From positions 186,001-250,000 of the forward strand of contig JALHMT010000006.1 in the NCBI GenBank assembly GCA_022843905.1: 64,000 bases of DNA, given 5' to 3'. The notes beneath the pieces are model-generated. The model had not been told where the DNA came from. It saw only the letters and a program-made list of their open reading frames with translations, and searched no databases. The DNA comes from Rubrivivax sp. (lineage in GTDB: Bacteria > Pseudomonadota > Gammaproteobacteria > Burkholderiales > Burkholderiaceae_C). Position numbers and translations under genes: made by a program. Positions 16,592 to 25,888 of this stretch are shown here, piece by piece. Numbering within the stretch: position 1 is the first letter of the stretch; every line of letters starts with the position of its first letter.

Positions 16592-17587
16592 ATGCCCCAA
16601 TTCATGCCTGAGTATCAGAACCTCTTCACCACCGTCCGCGTCGCGGGACCGTCCCACCTGGGGGTTCCGCTGGCCAAGGGCGACGACATCCGGATCGGTT
16701 CCCCGCCGATCCAGGTGCCCTTCTTCGCCCGCCTGGGCATGGCCCAGATCGGGCCGGTCTACCTCGGGACGCTGGGCGTGGCCTCGTTGTTCCTGGGCAC
16801 GCTGGCCTTCGTCATCATCGGCATGAACATGTTCGCGTCGGTGGGCTGGGACCCGGTGCAGTTCGTGCGCCAGCTGTTCTGGCTGTCGCTCGATCCGCCG
16901 GCGCCCAAGTACGGCCTGGGGCTGGCGCCGCTCAACGAAGGCGGCTGGTGGAACATCGCCGGCCTGTTCCTCACCGTGTCCATCCTGCTTTGGTGGGCGC
17001 GCATGTACCGCCGGGCCCGCGCGCTCGGCCTGGGCACCCACGTCGCCTGGGCCTTCGCCGCGGCGATCTGGCTGTTCCTGGTGCTGGGTCTGATCCGCCC
17101 GGTGATGATGGGCAGCTGGTCGGAGGCCGTGCCCTTCGGCGTGTTCTCGCACCTCGACTGGACAGCGGCCTTCTCCATCCGCTACGGCAACCTCTTCTAC
17201 AACCCCTTCCACGCGCTGTCGATCGCCTTCCTGTACGGCTCGACCCTGCTCTTCGCGATGCACGGCGGCACCATCCTGGCCGTCAGCCGCTTCGGCGGGG
17301 AACGCGAGCTGGAGCAGATCGTCGACCGCGGCACGGCCTCCGAACGCGCGGCGCTGTTCTGGCGCTGGACGATGGGCTTCAACGCGACGACCGAGTCGAT
17401 CCACCGCTGGGCGTGGTGGTTCGCCGTGTTGTGCCCGCTGACCGGCGGCATCGGCATCCTGCTCACCGGCACGGTGGTCGACAACTGGTACCTGTGGGCG
17501 GTGCAGCACGGTGTTGCGCCCCCGTATCCCGCGCAGTTCGGCAACATGGTCGACCCGGCCGCAGCACTCCAGGGAGCCAAGCCGTGA
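16592..17587 (+). CDS. pufM: Photosynthetic reaction centre M subunit
   Basis: A 331-residue M subunit, partner of PufL. The family segments [14 protein letters not shown]-like entry, [32 protein letters not shown] and [14 protein letters not shown] with the non-heme Fe and quinone-A ligands are visible. Five membrane spans. Its TGA overlaps the GTG of pufC (GTGA), so the cytochrome is translationally coupled. Confidence 0.98.
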   Translation: MPQFMPEYQNLFTTVRVAGPSHLGVPLAKGDDIRIGSPPIQVPFFARLGMAQIGPVYLGTLGVASLFLGTLAFVIIGMNMFASVGWDPVQFVRQLFWLSLDPPAPKYGLGLAPLNEGGWWNIAGLFLTVSILLWWARMYRRARALGLGTHVAWAFAAAIWLFLVLGLIRPVMMGSWSEAVPFGVFSHLDWTAAFSIRYGNLFYNPFHALSIAFLYGSTLLFAMHGGTILAVSRFGGERELEQIVDRGTASERAALFWRWTMGFNATTESIHRWAWWFAVLCPLTGGIGILLTGTVVDNWYLWAVQHGVAPPYPAQFGNMVDPAAALQGAKP

Positions 17588-18948
17588 ACGCCTTGACCCG
17601 AATCACCACCTTCGTGCTCACCGTGGGCGCTGCCGTGCTGCTCGCGGGCTGCGAGCGTCCCCCCGTCGACACCGTGCAGTCGGGCTACCGCGGCACCGGC
17701 ATGGAGCAGGTCTACAACCCGCGCCTGCTGGCCGCCCAGGTGCCGTTGAACCAGGCGCCGCCCCTGATCCCCCAGGGCGGGCCGGAAGGTCCGAAGGCCA
17801 AGGACGTGCTGCAGAACGTGAAGGTGCTGGGCGACCTGAGCATTGCTCAGTTCACCAACAGCATGGTCGCGATCACGGCCTGGGTGTCGCCCAAGGAGGG
17901 CTGCAACTACTGCCACGTTCCCGAGAACATGGCCGACGACTCCAAGTACACCAAGATCGTGTCGCGTCGCATGCTCGAGATGACGCAGAAGATCAACGCC
18001 GAATGGACACCCCACGTGGCGGCCACCGGTGTGACCTGCTACACCTGCCACCGTGGCGAGCCCGTGCCGTCGAAGATCTGGTTCACGGCCAAGGCGCAGG
18101 ACCAGGGGCCCAAGTTCATCGGCAACCGCAATGGCCAGAACGCGCCCGTGGGCAACGTCAAGGCCGGCTCGCTCGATGTCGATCCGCTCACTCCCTACCT
18201 GCTGAAGACGTCCGACATCCGGGTGGTCGGCAAGACGACGCTGCCCAGCGACCACGTGGCCTCGATCCAGGCGACCGAGAGCACCTACTCGCTGATGATG
18301 CACTTCTCGTCCTCGCTGGGCGTGAACTGCACCTATTGCCACAACTCGCGCAACTTCGGCAAGTGGGAAGAGAGCCCGCCGCAGCGGACGACGGCCTGGC
18401 ACGGCATCCGCATGGTCAACGACCTGAACAATGCCTTCCTGGTGCCGTTGACCTCGACCTTCCCGGCCAGCCGCCTGGGCCCGACGGGCGACGTCGGCAA
18501 GGTGTCCTGCGCGACCTGCCACCAGGGTGCCTACAAGCCTCTGTACGGGGCGGCGATGGCCAAGGACTACCCCGCAATGCTGCGGGCGCCCGCGGCAGCC
18601 ACCGCCACGCTGCCCGCGCCGGTGGCCGAGGCGCTGCGCTCGGTGCTGTACTTCGACGTCGGCTCACCCGTGCTCAAGGGCGAGCAGGAAGTCGGTCTGG
18701 CGCAGCTCATCGCCTCGATGAAGAGCACACCGGCCACCACGGCCACCATCTCGGGCTTCCACTCGGCGGCCGGCACGCTGACGCAGAACCAGGAGCTGGC
18801 CAAGCAGCGTGCCTTCACCGTGCGTGACTCGCTGCTGGCAGCGGGCATCGCCGAGTCGCGCGTGACGCTGGCCAAGCCGCAACAGACCGAAGCCAACCTG
18901 GCCGGTGAGGATCCGACGGCACGGCGCGTCGAGGTCACGATCAAGTAG
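17584..18948 (+). CDS. pufC: Tetraheme reaction-centre cytochrome with C-terminal OmpA-like domain
   Basis: PufC is the membrane-anchored tetraheme cytochrome that re-reduces the special pair. The lipobox LLAGC gives lipidated Cys23. Heme motifs are CNYCH (107), CYTCH (152), CTYCH (249) and CATCH (309), so the cytochrome body ends near 335. The remaining residues 350-454 form an OmpA/MotB-like domain: [11 protein letters not shown], then [31 protein letters not shown], and ARRVEVTI. The peptidoglycan-binding Asp expected in GHTD is replaced (GFHS), while the Arg in KQRA remains. With 454 residues it is about 100 longer than usual PufC. No stop or frameshift separates the parts. Confidence 0.95.
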   Translation: MNALTRITTFVLTVGAAVLLAGCERPPVDTVQSGYRGTGMEQVYNPRLLAAQVPLNQAPPLIPQGGPEGPKAKDVLQNVKVLGDLSIAQFTNSMVAITAWVSPKEGCNYCHVPENMADDSKYTKIVSRRMLEMTQKINAEWTPHVAATGVTCYTCHRGEPVPSKIWFTAKAQDQGPKFIGNRNGQNAPVGNVKAGSLDVDPLTPYLLKTSDIRVVGKTTLPSDHVASIQATESTYSLMMHFSSSLGVNCTYCHNSRNFGKWEESPPQRTTAWHGIRMVNDLNNAFLVPLTSTFPASRLGPTGDVGKVSCATCHQGAYKPLYGAAMAKDYPAMLRAPAAATATLPAPVAEALRSVLYFDVGSPVLKGEQEVGLAQLIASMKSTPATTATISGFHSAAGTLTQNQELAKQRAFTVRDSLLAAGIAESRVTLAKPQQTEANLAGEDPTARRVEVTIK

Positions 18949-19014
18949 CGCAGGGCGGCGCCCGCACAGGCCGGAGAGGTTGATGCATCGTCCAGCTCCC
19001 CTGTCCGGCGGGCA

Positions 19015-19038
19015 GCCCCTCCTTCTCGGGGGAGGGGC
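19015..19038. repeat. Palindromic repeat between pufC and crtA
   Basis: GCCCCTCC (19015-19022) and GGAGGGGC (19031-19038) form an 8-bp stem with an 8-nt loop. It resembles one arm of the bchY repeat. Its right arm also looks like a Shine-Dalgarno site for a GTG at 19042, which could extend crtA, but that may be accidental. Confidence 0.55.
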
Positions 19039-19137
19039 CGCGTGAAGCCCGCCGCAGCGCACGCGGTGCGACCGATCACGCGAGCGCCGGCGCCATCCGA
19101 GGAGCCCTTGGGAGCGTCTCCGCGGCGGCGAACCGGC

Positions 19138-19842
19138 ATGCCGAGTACGGCGCGCCGTGTCGGTGCCGTGGCCGTGCTGCTGCTGGTCGACGCCCATCGT
19201 TCCGCGCGCCTGTGGGCCTGGTCGCGCCTGGTGCTGGGTCAGTGGCCCCTGCGCGGCATTCCGGGCCTGGGCTTCTCCAAGGTGCTGGGCAGCGGTGCAC
19301 ACGGCGGTTTCGGCATCGCGCCCAGCGGGACCCACCAGGGACTGTTCCTCGTGTTCGACGACGAAGGGCATGCGCGGGACTTCATCGCTGCCTCGCCGGT
19401 CATGGCCGGCTACAGGCGGCACGCCCGCGAGATCTGCGTGGCCTTGCTGCGGGCCTGCTCCAGCAAGGGCAGCTGGTCGGGTGCTGCGATGGACGTCAGC
19501 GCGGCGGCGCCGGGCAGCGGACCGATCGCCGCGCTGACGCGCGCGTCGATCCGACCGCGCCATGCGCGCGAGTTCTGGAAGCTGTCACCACCGGCCGAGC
19601 TGTCGCTGGCAGCGCAACCCGGCTGCCTGCTGGCGGCGGGTCTCGGCGAAGCGCCAGTGCTGCGCCAGGCCACCTTCAGCCTGTGGACCAGCGCCCAGGC
19701 GATGGATGCCTATGCGCGAACCGGTGCGCACCAGCAGGCCATCGCCGCGTCGTATCGCGGCAACTTCTTCTCCGAATCCATGTTCGTGCGCTTCGTGCCG
19801 ATCGAAGTGCATGGCGTCTGGCAAGGGCAGCGCCATGGCTGA
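19138..19842 (+). CDS. crtA: Spheroidene monooxygenase
   Basis: CrtA introduces the 2-keto group that turns spheroidene into spheroidenone under air. The 234-residue protein carries the family pattern LPGVGFxKVLG-like stretch (here IPGLGFSKVLGSG), FWKLSPPAEL and the C-terminal FFSESMFVRFVPIE. ATG 19138 is chosen because homology begins just after it (VGAVAVLLLVDAHR); an in-frame GTG at 19042 after a GGAGGGG sequence would add 32 residues. The gene overlaps crtD by 8 bp. Confidence 0.9.
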   Translation: MPSTARRVGAVAVLLLVDAHRSARLWAWSRLVLGQWPLRGIPGLGFSKVLGSGAHGGFGIAPSGTHQGLFLVFDDEGHARDFIAASPVMAGYRRHAREICVALLRACSSKGSWSGAAMDVSAAAPGSGPIAALTRASIRPRHAREFWKLSPPAELSLAAQPGCLLAAGLGEAPVLRQATFSLWTSAQAMDAYARTGAHQQAIAASYRGNFFSESMFVRFVPIEVHGVWQGQRHG

Positions 19843-21415
19843 TGCACTGCGCGAGCATCGGGTGGTGGTCATCGGCGCCGGCATCGGCGGGCTGGTCAGC
19901 GCCCTGCTGCTGGCGCGACAGGGCCTCCGCGTGACGCTGGTCGAGGCTGCCGACGCCCCGGGCGGCAAGATGCGCCAGCTCCACGTCGGCCCGGCCGCCA
20001 TCGACTCGGGCCCGACCGTGTTCACGATGCGCTGGGTGTTCGAGCAGATCCTGGACGCCGCCGGCTTCTCGATGGACGAACTGCCGGCGCTGCAGCCACT
20101 GGACGTGCTGGCGCGCCACGCCTGGCGCGGACAGGACGCGCGGCTCGACCTGCACGCCGATCAGCGGCGATCCGCCGAGGCCATCGGCGCCTTCTCCGGT
20201 GCGGCCGAGGCCCGTCGCTTCCTGAGCTTCTGTCGCCAGGCACGCGAGGTCTACCAGGCGCTCGAGGCGCCCTACATCCGCGCCGCGCGCCCGAGCCTGA
20301 TCTCGATGGCACGCGACCTCGGCCCCGGCGGCCTGGCCACGCTCACGCGGCTGGGTCCCTTCGCCAGCCTGTGGCGAGCGCTGGGCAGGCACTTCCATGA
20401 CCCGCGCCTGCGGCAGCTGTTCGGGCGCTACGCCACCTACACCGGCTCATCGCCCTGGGAGGCGCCTGCCACGCTGATGCTGGTGGCCCAGGTCGAACTC
20501 GACGGCGTCTGGTCGGTCGACGGCGGCATGCACGCCGTCGCACAGACCTTCGCCCGGCTGTGCGAGTCGCGCGGCGTCACGCTGCGCTACGGGGCGCCCT
20601 GTGAACGCATCGTCGTGCGGGGCGGCCGTACCAGTGCCGTTCAGCTGCGCGGCGGCGAAGAGCTGGCGGCCGACTCGGTGGTCTTCAACGGCAGCCCGCA
20701 GGCCCTGGTCGACGGGCTGCTCGGCGACGACGTGCGCTGCGCGGTACCCGGCCTGCCGGTGGCCCGGCGCTCGCTTTCGGCCGTGACCTGGTCGGCGCAC
20801 ACGGCCACCGCGGGCTTCCCGCTGGTGCGTCACAACGTCTTCTTCGACAGCGACTACGCCGCCGAGTTCGACGACATCTTCCGCCGCCGCCGCCTGCCGC
20901 GCGGCGGCACCGTCTACGTGTGCGCCCAGGACCGTGCCGATGACACGGCCCTGGCCGCCGGCACGCCCGAGCGCCTGCTGTGTCTGGTGAATGCACCCGC
21001 CGATGGCGACACGCGACCTTTCGATGCCCTGGAGACCGACCCGTGCGAACAACACAGCCTGGAGCTTCTGCGTGGCTGCGGCTTGCAGATCGAGATGAAC
21101 CCGGCGCAGGTGCATCGCACGACGCCGCGGGACTTTCATCGCCTGTTTCCGGCCAGTGGCGGGGCGCTGTATGGCCAGGCGACGCACGGCTGGATGTCGT
21201 CGTTCCAGCGCCCGGGCGCGAGCTGCCGGGTGCCGGGCCTGTTCCTGGCCGGGGGCGGAGTGCACCCGGGACCGGGGGTGCCGATGGCAGCGCTGTCGGG
21301 ACAGTGGGCGGCCGCGACCCTGATGGCACACCTCGATTCGACCAGCCGGTCCCGCCGGGGGGCTACCTCTGGTGGTACGTCGACGCCATCAGCGACGACG
21401 GCCGTCACGCCCTGA
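19835..21415 (+). CDS. crtD: Hydroxy/methoxyneurosporene desaturase
   Basis: CrtD adds the 3,4 double bond in the spheroidene pathway. The 526-residue FAD enzyme has the dinucleotide motif VVIGAGIGGLVSALLLARQG at its N-terminus, the CrtI-family signature region TYTGSSPWEAPATL, and the C-terminal flavin segment GLFLAGGGVHPGPGVPMAA. The last ~30 residues are low-complexity Ser/Thr/Arg because the frame runs over the start of crtC; the overlap with crtC is about 112 bp. A frame end this far into crtC is unusual but no earlier stop exists. Confidence 0.93.
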   Translation: MADALREHRVVVIGAGIGGLVSALLLARQGLRVTLVEAADAPGGKMRQLHVGPAAIDSGPTVFTMRWVFEQILDAAGFSMDELPALQPLDVLARHAWRGQDARLDLHADQRRSAEAIGAFSGAAEARRFLSFCRQAREVYQALEAPYIRAARPSLISMARDLGPGGLATLTRLGPFASLWRALGRHFHDPRLRQLFGRYATYTGSSPWEAPATLMLVAQVELDGVWSVDGGMHAVAQTFARLCESRGVTLRYGAPCERIVVRGGRTSAVQLRGGEELAADSVVFNGSPQALVDGLLGDDVRCAVPGLPVARRSLSAVTWSAHTATAGFPLVRHNVFFDSDYAAEFDDIFRRRRLPRGGTVYVCAQDRADDTALAAGTPERLLCLVNAPADGDTRPFDALETDPCEQHSLELLRGCGLQIEMNPAQVHRTTPRDFHRLFPASGGALYGQATHGWMSSFQRPGASCRVPGLFLAGGGVHPGPGVPMAALSGQWAAATLMAHLDSTSRSRRGATSGGTSTPSATTAVTP

Positions 21416-22260
21416 GCATCATCGCCTTCGTCGGAAGTGTCTTCTCTCCCTACTACGCCTGGGCCCTGGGCCGGAATCCGTCGACCGAGGCCGAAAACCA
21501 CTGCGCCGTCAACGTCGCGCTGTACGGCGATGCCGGGCGCCGCTGGACCATGACCGAACGCAGCAAATCCAGTGTCGAGCGCAGTGCGCGCGGATTCCGC
21601 GTCGGCCCGAGCAGCCTGCGCTGGGACGGACGATCGCTGGTCATCGACCTCGACGAGGTCGGCATGCCGATCCCGCAGCGTGTGCGCGGCCGCGTGCGCG
21701 TGTGGCCGCAGGGGCTGTCGAGCTTCGTGGCACCGCTCGACGACGGCGGCCGCCACCGCTGGGGCCCGATCGCACCCTGCGCCCGGGTCGAAGTCGAACT
21801 CGAGCAGCCCGGGGCGCGCTGGGCGGGCCACGCCTATCTCGACAGCAACGAAGGCGACGAGCCGATCTCCCGGCCCTTCCACGAGTGGGACTGGTCGCGC
21901 GCCAGCCTGCGAGACGGCAGCACCGCCGTGATCTACGACGTGCGCCAGAAGCAGGGGGCCGACCGTGTCATCGCCCGGCGTTTCCGTGCCGATGGCCGCA
22001 GCGAGGACTTCCAGGCGCCACCGCGCCAGCAGCTGCCGCACACGAAGTGGCGCATCCCGCGCGCGATGCGCAGCGAGCCGGGCGATCCGGCCCGCGTGGT
22101 GCAGACGCTGGAAGACACCCCCTTCTACAGCCGTTCGCTGCTCAGCTCGCAGCTGCTGGGCGAACGTGTCACCTCCGTGCACGAGTCGCTCAGCGTGCCG
22201 CGCGTGGTCTCGCGCACGGTGCAGCTGATGCTGCCCTGGCGCATGCCCCGCGTGCGCTGA
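21304..22260 (+). CDS. crtC: Carotenoid 1,2-hydratase (hydroxyneurosporene synthase)
   Basis: CrtC hydrates the 1,2 double bond of neurosporene/lycopene ends, giving the 1-hydroxy group later methylated by CrtF. The protein has the conserved GGYLWWYVDAISDDGRHAL, the block IIAFVGSVFSPYYAWA, and later NEGDEPISRPFHEWDWSRA. No ATG stands before the conserved region, so GTG 21304 (318 residues) is the likeliest start, lying inside crtD; its ribosome site is weak, suggesting coupling to crtD translation. pucC follows 25 bp later. Confidence 0.9.
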   Translation: MGGRDPDGTPRFDQPVPPGGYLWWYVDAISDDGRHALSIIAFVGSVFSPYYAWALGRNPSTEAENHCAVNVALYGDAGRRWTMTERSKSSVERSARGFRVGPSSLRWDGRSLVIDLDEVGMPIPQRVRGRVRVWPQGLSSFVAPLDDGGRHRWGPIAPCARVEVELEQPGARWAGHAYLDSNEGDEPISRPFHEWDWSRASLRDGSTAVIYDVRQKQGADRVIARRFRADGRSEDFQAPPRQQLPHTKWRIPRAMRSEPGDPARVVQTLEDTPFYSRSLLSSQLLGERVTSVHESLSVPRVVSRTVQLMLPWRMPRVR

Positions 22261-22285
22261 ACCACGACGGACCCGCGACAACACC

Positions 22286-23740
22286 ATGAAGCCCATCGGC
22301 CGCACGCTGCTGCAGACCTGGGCGTCCTTCGGGCCGCGCTTCCTGCCGTTTGCAGACGCTGCCACGCCCGATCTGCCGCTGACCCGGCTGCTGCGCCTGT
22401 CGCTGTTCCAGGTCTCGGTGGGCATGGCCCTGGTGCTGCTGGTGGGCACGCTCAACCGGGTGATGATCGTCGAGCTCGGCGTTCCTTCGTCGCTGGTGGC
22501 CGTGATGATCGCGCTGCCGGTGGTCTTCGCGCCGATGCGTGCGCTGATCGGCTTCCGGTCCGACACCCACCGCTCGGCCTTTGGCTGGCGCCGCGTGCCC
22601 TACATCTGGAAGGGCACCATGGTGCAGTTCGGCGGGCTGGCCATCATGCCCTTCGCGCTGCTGGTGCTTTCAGGCGGAGGCACCTCGCAGGAGTGGCCCG
22701 CATGGATAGGCCATTTCGGCGCCGGCCTGGCCTTCCTGCTGGTCGGTGCCGGGCTGCACATCACGCAGACCGCGGGCCTGGCGCTGGCCACCGACATCGC
22801 GCCGCAGGAATCGCAGCCCCAGGTCGTCGGCCTGATGTACGTGTCCCAGCTCGTCGGCATGGTGGTCAGCGCGCTGGCCTTCGGCGCACTGCTGGAGGAC
22901 TTCACCCCCGCACGGCTGGTGCAGGTCATCCAGGGCGCGGCGGTGGTCACCATCGTGCTCAACGCGGTGGCGCTGTGGAAGCAGGAGCCGCGCGACCGCT
23001 CGCGCTTCACGCAGCCGCGGCGCGATCCCACCTTCCGCCAGAGCTGGGACAGCTTCATGCAGGGTGAGCACGCGCTGCGCCGTCTTGCCGCGGTGGGCCT
23101 CGGCACCATGGCCTTCAGCATGCAGGACGTGCTGCTCGAACCCTACGGCGGCCAGGTGCTGGGCATGACCGTCTCGTCGACCACGCAGCTGTCCGCGACG
23201 CTGGCTGTGGGCGGCCTGCTGGGCTTCGGCCTGGCCTCGCGCGTGCTCGCCGGCGGTGCCGATCCCTTCCGCATGGCCAGCGCCGGTGCGCTGGTCGGCC
23301 TGCCGGCCTTCGCCATCGTGATCGCCGCGGCGCCCCTGCACTCGCCGATGCTGTTCGCGTTCGGCGTCTGGCTGATCGGTTTCGGCGGCGGCCTCTTCGC
23401 CCACGGCACGCTGACGGCCACCATGAGCCGCGCGCCCAAGGACCAGGTCGGGCTGGCGCTGGGCGCCTGGGGCGCCGTGCAGGCCACGGCGGCCGGTGTC
23501 GCGGTGGCCTGTGGCGGCGTGCTGCGCGACCTGGTGTCTGCAGCAGGCGCCAGCGGTCGGCTGGGCACGACGATGGCCACATCGCACAGCGCCTACGCCG
23601 TCGTCTACGCCGTCGAGATGCTGTTGCTACTGGCCACGCTGGTGGCCATGGCGCCCTTGCTGCGTCCCGCTGGCGACCGGGCATCGGCCCGTGCTGCGCT
23701 GCCAGTCATCCCCCCACCTTCCTCGAAGGAGGCGACATGA
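22286..23740 (+). CDS. pucC: PucC-type light-harvesting assembly transporter (BCD family MFS)
   Basis: A 484-residue, 12-span protein of the BCD (bacteriochlorophyll delivery) family. It shares GTLNRVMIVELGVPSSLVA, FRSDTHRSAFGWRRVPYIW and LEPYGGQVLGM with LhaA, the other full-length copy in this window. Members are needed for LH1 or LH2 assembly. Its place behind crtC, away from puhA, suggests the LH2-associated PucC rather than LhaA, but the LH2 genes themselves are 3.6 kb away on the other strand. The stop overlaps the next ORF by ATGA. Confidence 0.88.
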   Translation: MKPIGRTLLQTWASFGPRFLPFADAATPDLPLTRLLRLSLFQVSVGMALVLLVGTLNRVMIVELGVPSSLVAVMIALPVVFAPMRALIGFRSDTHRSAFGWRRVPYIWKGTMVQFGGLAIMPFALLVLSGGGTSQEWPAWIGHFGAGLAFLLVGAGLHITQTAGLALATDIAPQESQPQVVGLMYVSQLVGMVVSALAFGALLEDFTPARLVQVIQGAAVVTIVLNAVALWKQEPRDRSRFTQPRRDPTFRQSWDSFMQGEHALRRLAAVGLGTMAFSMQDVLLEPYGGQVLGMTVSSTTQLSATLAVGGLLGFGLASRVLAGGADPFRMASAGALVGLPAFAIVIAAAPLHSPMLFAFGVWLIGFGGGLFAHGTLTATMSRAPKDQVGLALGAWGAVQATAAGVAVACGGVLRDLVSAAGASGRLGTTMATSHSAYAVVYAVEMLLLLATLVAMAPLLRPAGDRASARAALPVIPPPSSKEAT

Positions 23741-24315
23741 TCGACACCCGCAGCGAGGCGCTTTCTGCCTTGCCGCCAGGCGGCTCCGCGGCCGCCTCTT
23801 CGAGTTCCACGAACCCCCCTTCACGACCAGGATCCCCCATGGACCAACGACTCTTCTGGGGCACGCCCCACACCGACACCGACGTCAACGCCTTCGAGAC
23901 CGCTGCCCGCGCGCGGGCGCACGATGTCGCCGCCGGCAAGTACGCTGCTGCGACGCTGGTCGAACAATCGCTGGAACAGATCGCCCGGCGCTCCATCGGG
24001 CTGGTGATCTTCGCCACGCTGCTGGCCATGGTGATGATGCTGCTGGCCTACCAGACCGGCAGCAGTGCCTCGGCCCTGTTCACGCAGCTCAACCGCTGGG
24101 GCTTCGTGATGGTGATGGCCAGTTGCCTGCTGCTGCTGCCCAACCTCGGACTGATGTGGGCGTCCGACGCGCGGCTGACCTATGCAGACCCGCGCCAGGC
24201 CTACCTGTTCTCGATGAAGGCCCACAAGTCGCGCGCGGCACGCTACACCATCGCCCTGTGGCTGATCTTCGTCGCCACTGCGATGACGCTGCTGTCGGTG
24301 GCGCGCTTCTCCTGA
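23737..24315 (+). CDS. Unknown three-span membrane protein at the superoperon end
   Basis: I do not recognise this 192-residue protein. It starts at ATG 23737 after a strong AAGGAGG site, coupled to pucC. A Ser/Pro/Ala-rich leader (1-35) precedes MDQRLFWGTPHTDTDVNAFETAARA; three hydrophobic stretches follow at about 88-110, 122-144 and 167-190. ATG 23839 (MDQRLFWG) is an alternative start and would remove the low-complexity leader. Its placement after pucC suggests a role in antenna assembly or membrane biogenesis, by context only. Confidence 0.8.
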   Translation: MIDTRSEALSALPPGGSAAASSSSTNPPSRPGSPMDQRLFWGTPHTDTDVNAFETAARARAHDVAAGKYAAATLVEQSLEQIARRSIGLVIFATLLAMVMMLLAYQTGSSASALFTQLNRWGFVMVMASCLLLLPNLGLMWASDARLTYADPRQAYLFSMKAHKSRAARYTIALWLIFVATAMTLLSVARFS

Positions 24316-24347
24316 AGCCGGCACCCCGCCGGCAGGTCCCGCGGGGT

Positions 24348-24854
24348 TCAGCCGGGCGCCGGGCCTTCCACGGCTGCGCTGGTCGGTGCCGGCGCTGGCG
24401 GTAGCGTCGGCGCGGCCGCAGGCGCAAGCTGCGGCATCGTCAAGGCGCGCTGCACGAAGGCATCGAGCAGGGTGTCGGCGATGCGGTCGAACATCGAGCC
24501 GGACAAGCGTGTCATCAGTGCGCTGTCGAACTGGTAGTCGAGCTCGAACGCGACCTTGCAGGCATCGGGTGTCAGTGCCGTGAGCTGCCATTGCCCATCA
24601 AACCGCCTGAAGGGCCCCCGTTCCAGGTGAATGGCCATGAACTCCGGCCGGCGTTTGGGGTTGCGCGTGCGGAAGTCGAACTTCAGACCGTGCCAGCGAA
24701 CCTGCAGGTCGGCCGAAACGATCTGCTCGTCGCGCGCGACGATGGTCGCTCCGGCACACCAGGGCAGGAACTGCGGGTAGTGCTCGGCCGCCTCGATCAG
24801 ATCGAAGAGCGCCGTGGCCGGTCGAGCCACCAGGGCCGAGCGTCTCAGCTGCAT
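24348..24854 (-). CDS. SRPBCC/START-like protein (RatA/COQ10 type)
   Basis: A 168-residue polyketide-cyclase/START-fold protein similar to bacterial RatA and mitochondrial COQ10 quinone-binding proteins. The family pattern is clear: LFDLIEAAEHYPQFLPWCAG, RTRNPKRRPEFM and LDYQFDSALMTRLSG. The C-terminal 25 residues are an Ala/Pro tail. ATG 24854 begins at the family start. It is downstream of tctC and menA; a quinone-related role would fit menA, but the family is also annotated as a toxin and this cannot be settled here. Confidence 0.82.
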   Translation of the reverse strand: MQLRRSALVARPATALFDLIEAAEHYPQFLPWCAGATIVARDEQIVSADLQVRWHGLKFDFRTRNPKRRPEFMAIHLERGPFRRFDGQWQLTALTPDACKVAFELDYQFDSALMTRLSGSMFDRIADTLLDAFVQRALTMPQLAPAAAPTLPPAPAPTSAAVEGPAPG

Positions 24855-24871
24855 GGGTCGGAGGCGCGGCT

Positions 24872-25888
24872 TCAGAGCCGCGCCACGCGGCCTTCGTCGA
24901 CCAGCGGCCGGTACAAGGCCGTGTCGCTGTCGATGCGGGCACGCACCGCCTCGGGTGCAGACGGCGTCATCTCGAAGCCGGCGCGTTCGGCCTGGCCGCG
25001 CACTTCGGGCGTGGCCATCACCTGCAGCAGGTCCTGGCGAAGGCGCTGCAGCACGGGCGCCGGCGTGCCGGCCACGGCCATCAACGCCGCCCAGGGGTGC
25101 ATCTCCACCGGTGGGCCGCCGGCCTCGCTCAGGGTCGGGATGTCCGGATGGCCCGCCAGCCTGGCGCGTGCGGCCACGGCCAGCGGTCGCAGCTTGCCGC
25201 GGGCATGCAGGCCGGCCGCGGTGTTCATCCCGATCGCGGTGAGGTCGACCTCGCTGGAGGCCAGCGCGGTGAACAGCATGCCCGTGTCCTTGAAGGGCAC
25301 GTGCAGCATCTGCACGCCTGCGGCGCGCGCGAAACTCTCGACAGCGACATGGCTGGCGTGTCCGTTGCCCAAGGTCGCGTAGCTCACGCGGCCCGGTGCG
25401 CGGCGGGCCTCGCCGATCAGCTCCTCGAGTGAGCGGAATCGGCTCCCACCACCCACCCACAGCAGGAAGGTGGCGCGGAACAGCATCGTCAGCGGTGTCA
25501 GATCGCGTCGAGGGTCGTAAGGCAGCTTGTGATGCAGCAGCGGGTTGACGGCCAGTGTCGCCGTGTCGGCCAGGAACATCGTGTGGCCATCAGGCGCCGT
25601 GCGGCGCACCTCTGCAAAGGCGATGATGCCCGAGGCGCCTGGCTTGTTGTCGACGATCACCGGCTGGTCCCAGCGCTGGGACAGCTGCTCGGCCACGCTG
25701 CGAGCCACCACGTCGGGGCCGATGCCCACCGAGTAGGGGACGACGATGCGCACCGCCTGCCTGGGAAACGGCTGGTCGCGTGCCGCTGCTGCGCTGGAGG
25801 CCGCGCCCACGACTGCCCAGGGGCAGGCCAGGGCGGCCACGCATTGGCGGCGCGACAGGCGCAGCCCGGTCGTTGGCCGTCGGTCCAT
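24872..25888 (-). CDS. TctC/Bug-family extracytoplasmic solute receptor
   Basis: A 338-residue periplasmic binding protein of the tripartite tricarboxylate transporter (Bug) family, very numerous in Burkholderiales. It has an N-terminal Tat/Sec-like leader (LRLSRRQCVAALACPWAVVG), then FPRQAVRIVVPYSVGIGPDVVARSVAEQL and DNKPGASGIIA, the classic Bug opening. No tctAB membrane genes are adjacent, so it is an orphan receptor. Its ATG overlaps the menA stop. Its location inside a PGC is unusual and suggests insertion. Confidence 0.9.
   Translation of the reverse strand: MDRRPTTGLRLSRRQCVAALACPWAVVGAASSAAAARDQPFPRQAVRIVVPYSVGIGPDVVARSVAEQLSQRWDQPVIVDNKPGASGIIAFAEVRRTAPDGHTMFLADTATLAVNPLLHHKLPYDPRRDLTPLTMLFRATFLLWVGGGSRFRSLEELIGEARRAPGRVSYATLGNGHASHVAVESFARAAGVQMLHVPFKDTGMLFTALASSEVDLTAIGMNTAAGLHARGKLRPLAVAARARLAGHPDIPTLSEAGGPPVEMHPWAALMAVAGTPAPVLQRLRQDLLQVMATPEVRGQAERAGFEMTPSAPEAVRARIDSDTALYRPLVDEGRVARL

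Noticed and set aside
19042-19137. N-terminal extension of CrtA from GTG 19042
   Set aside because: The apparent ribosome site is one arm of a palindromic repeat and the added residues are Pro/Arg/Ala-rich without family likeness, though it cannot be fully excluded.
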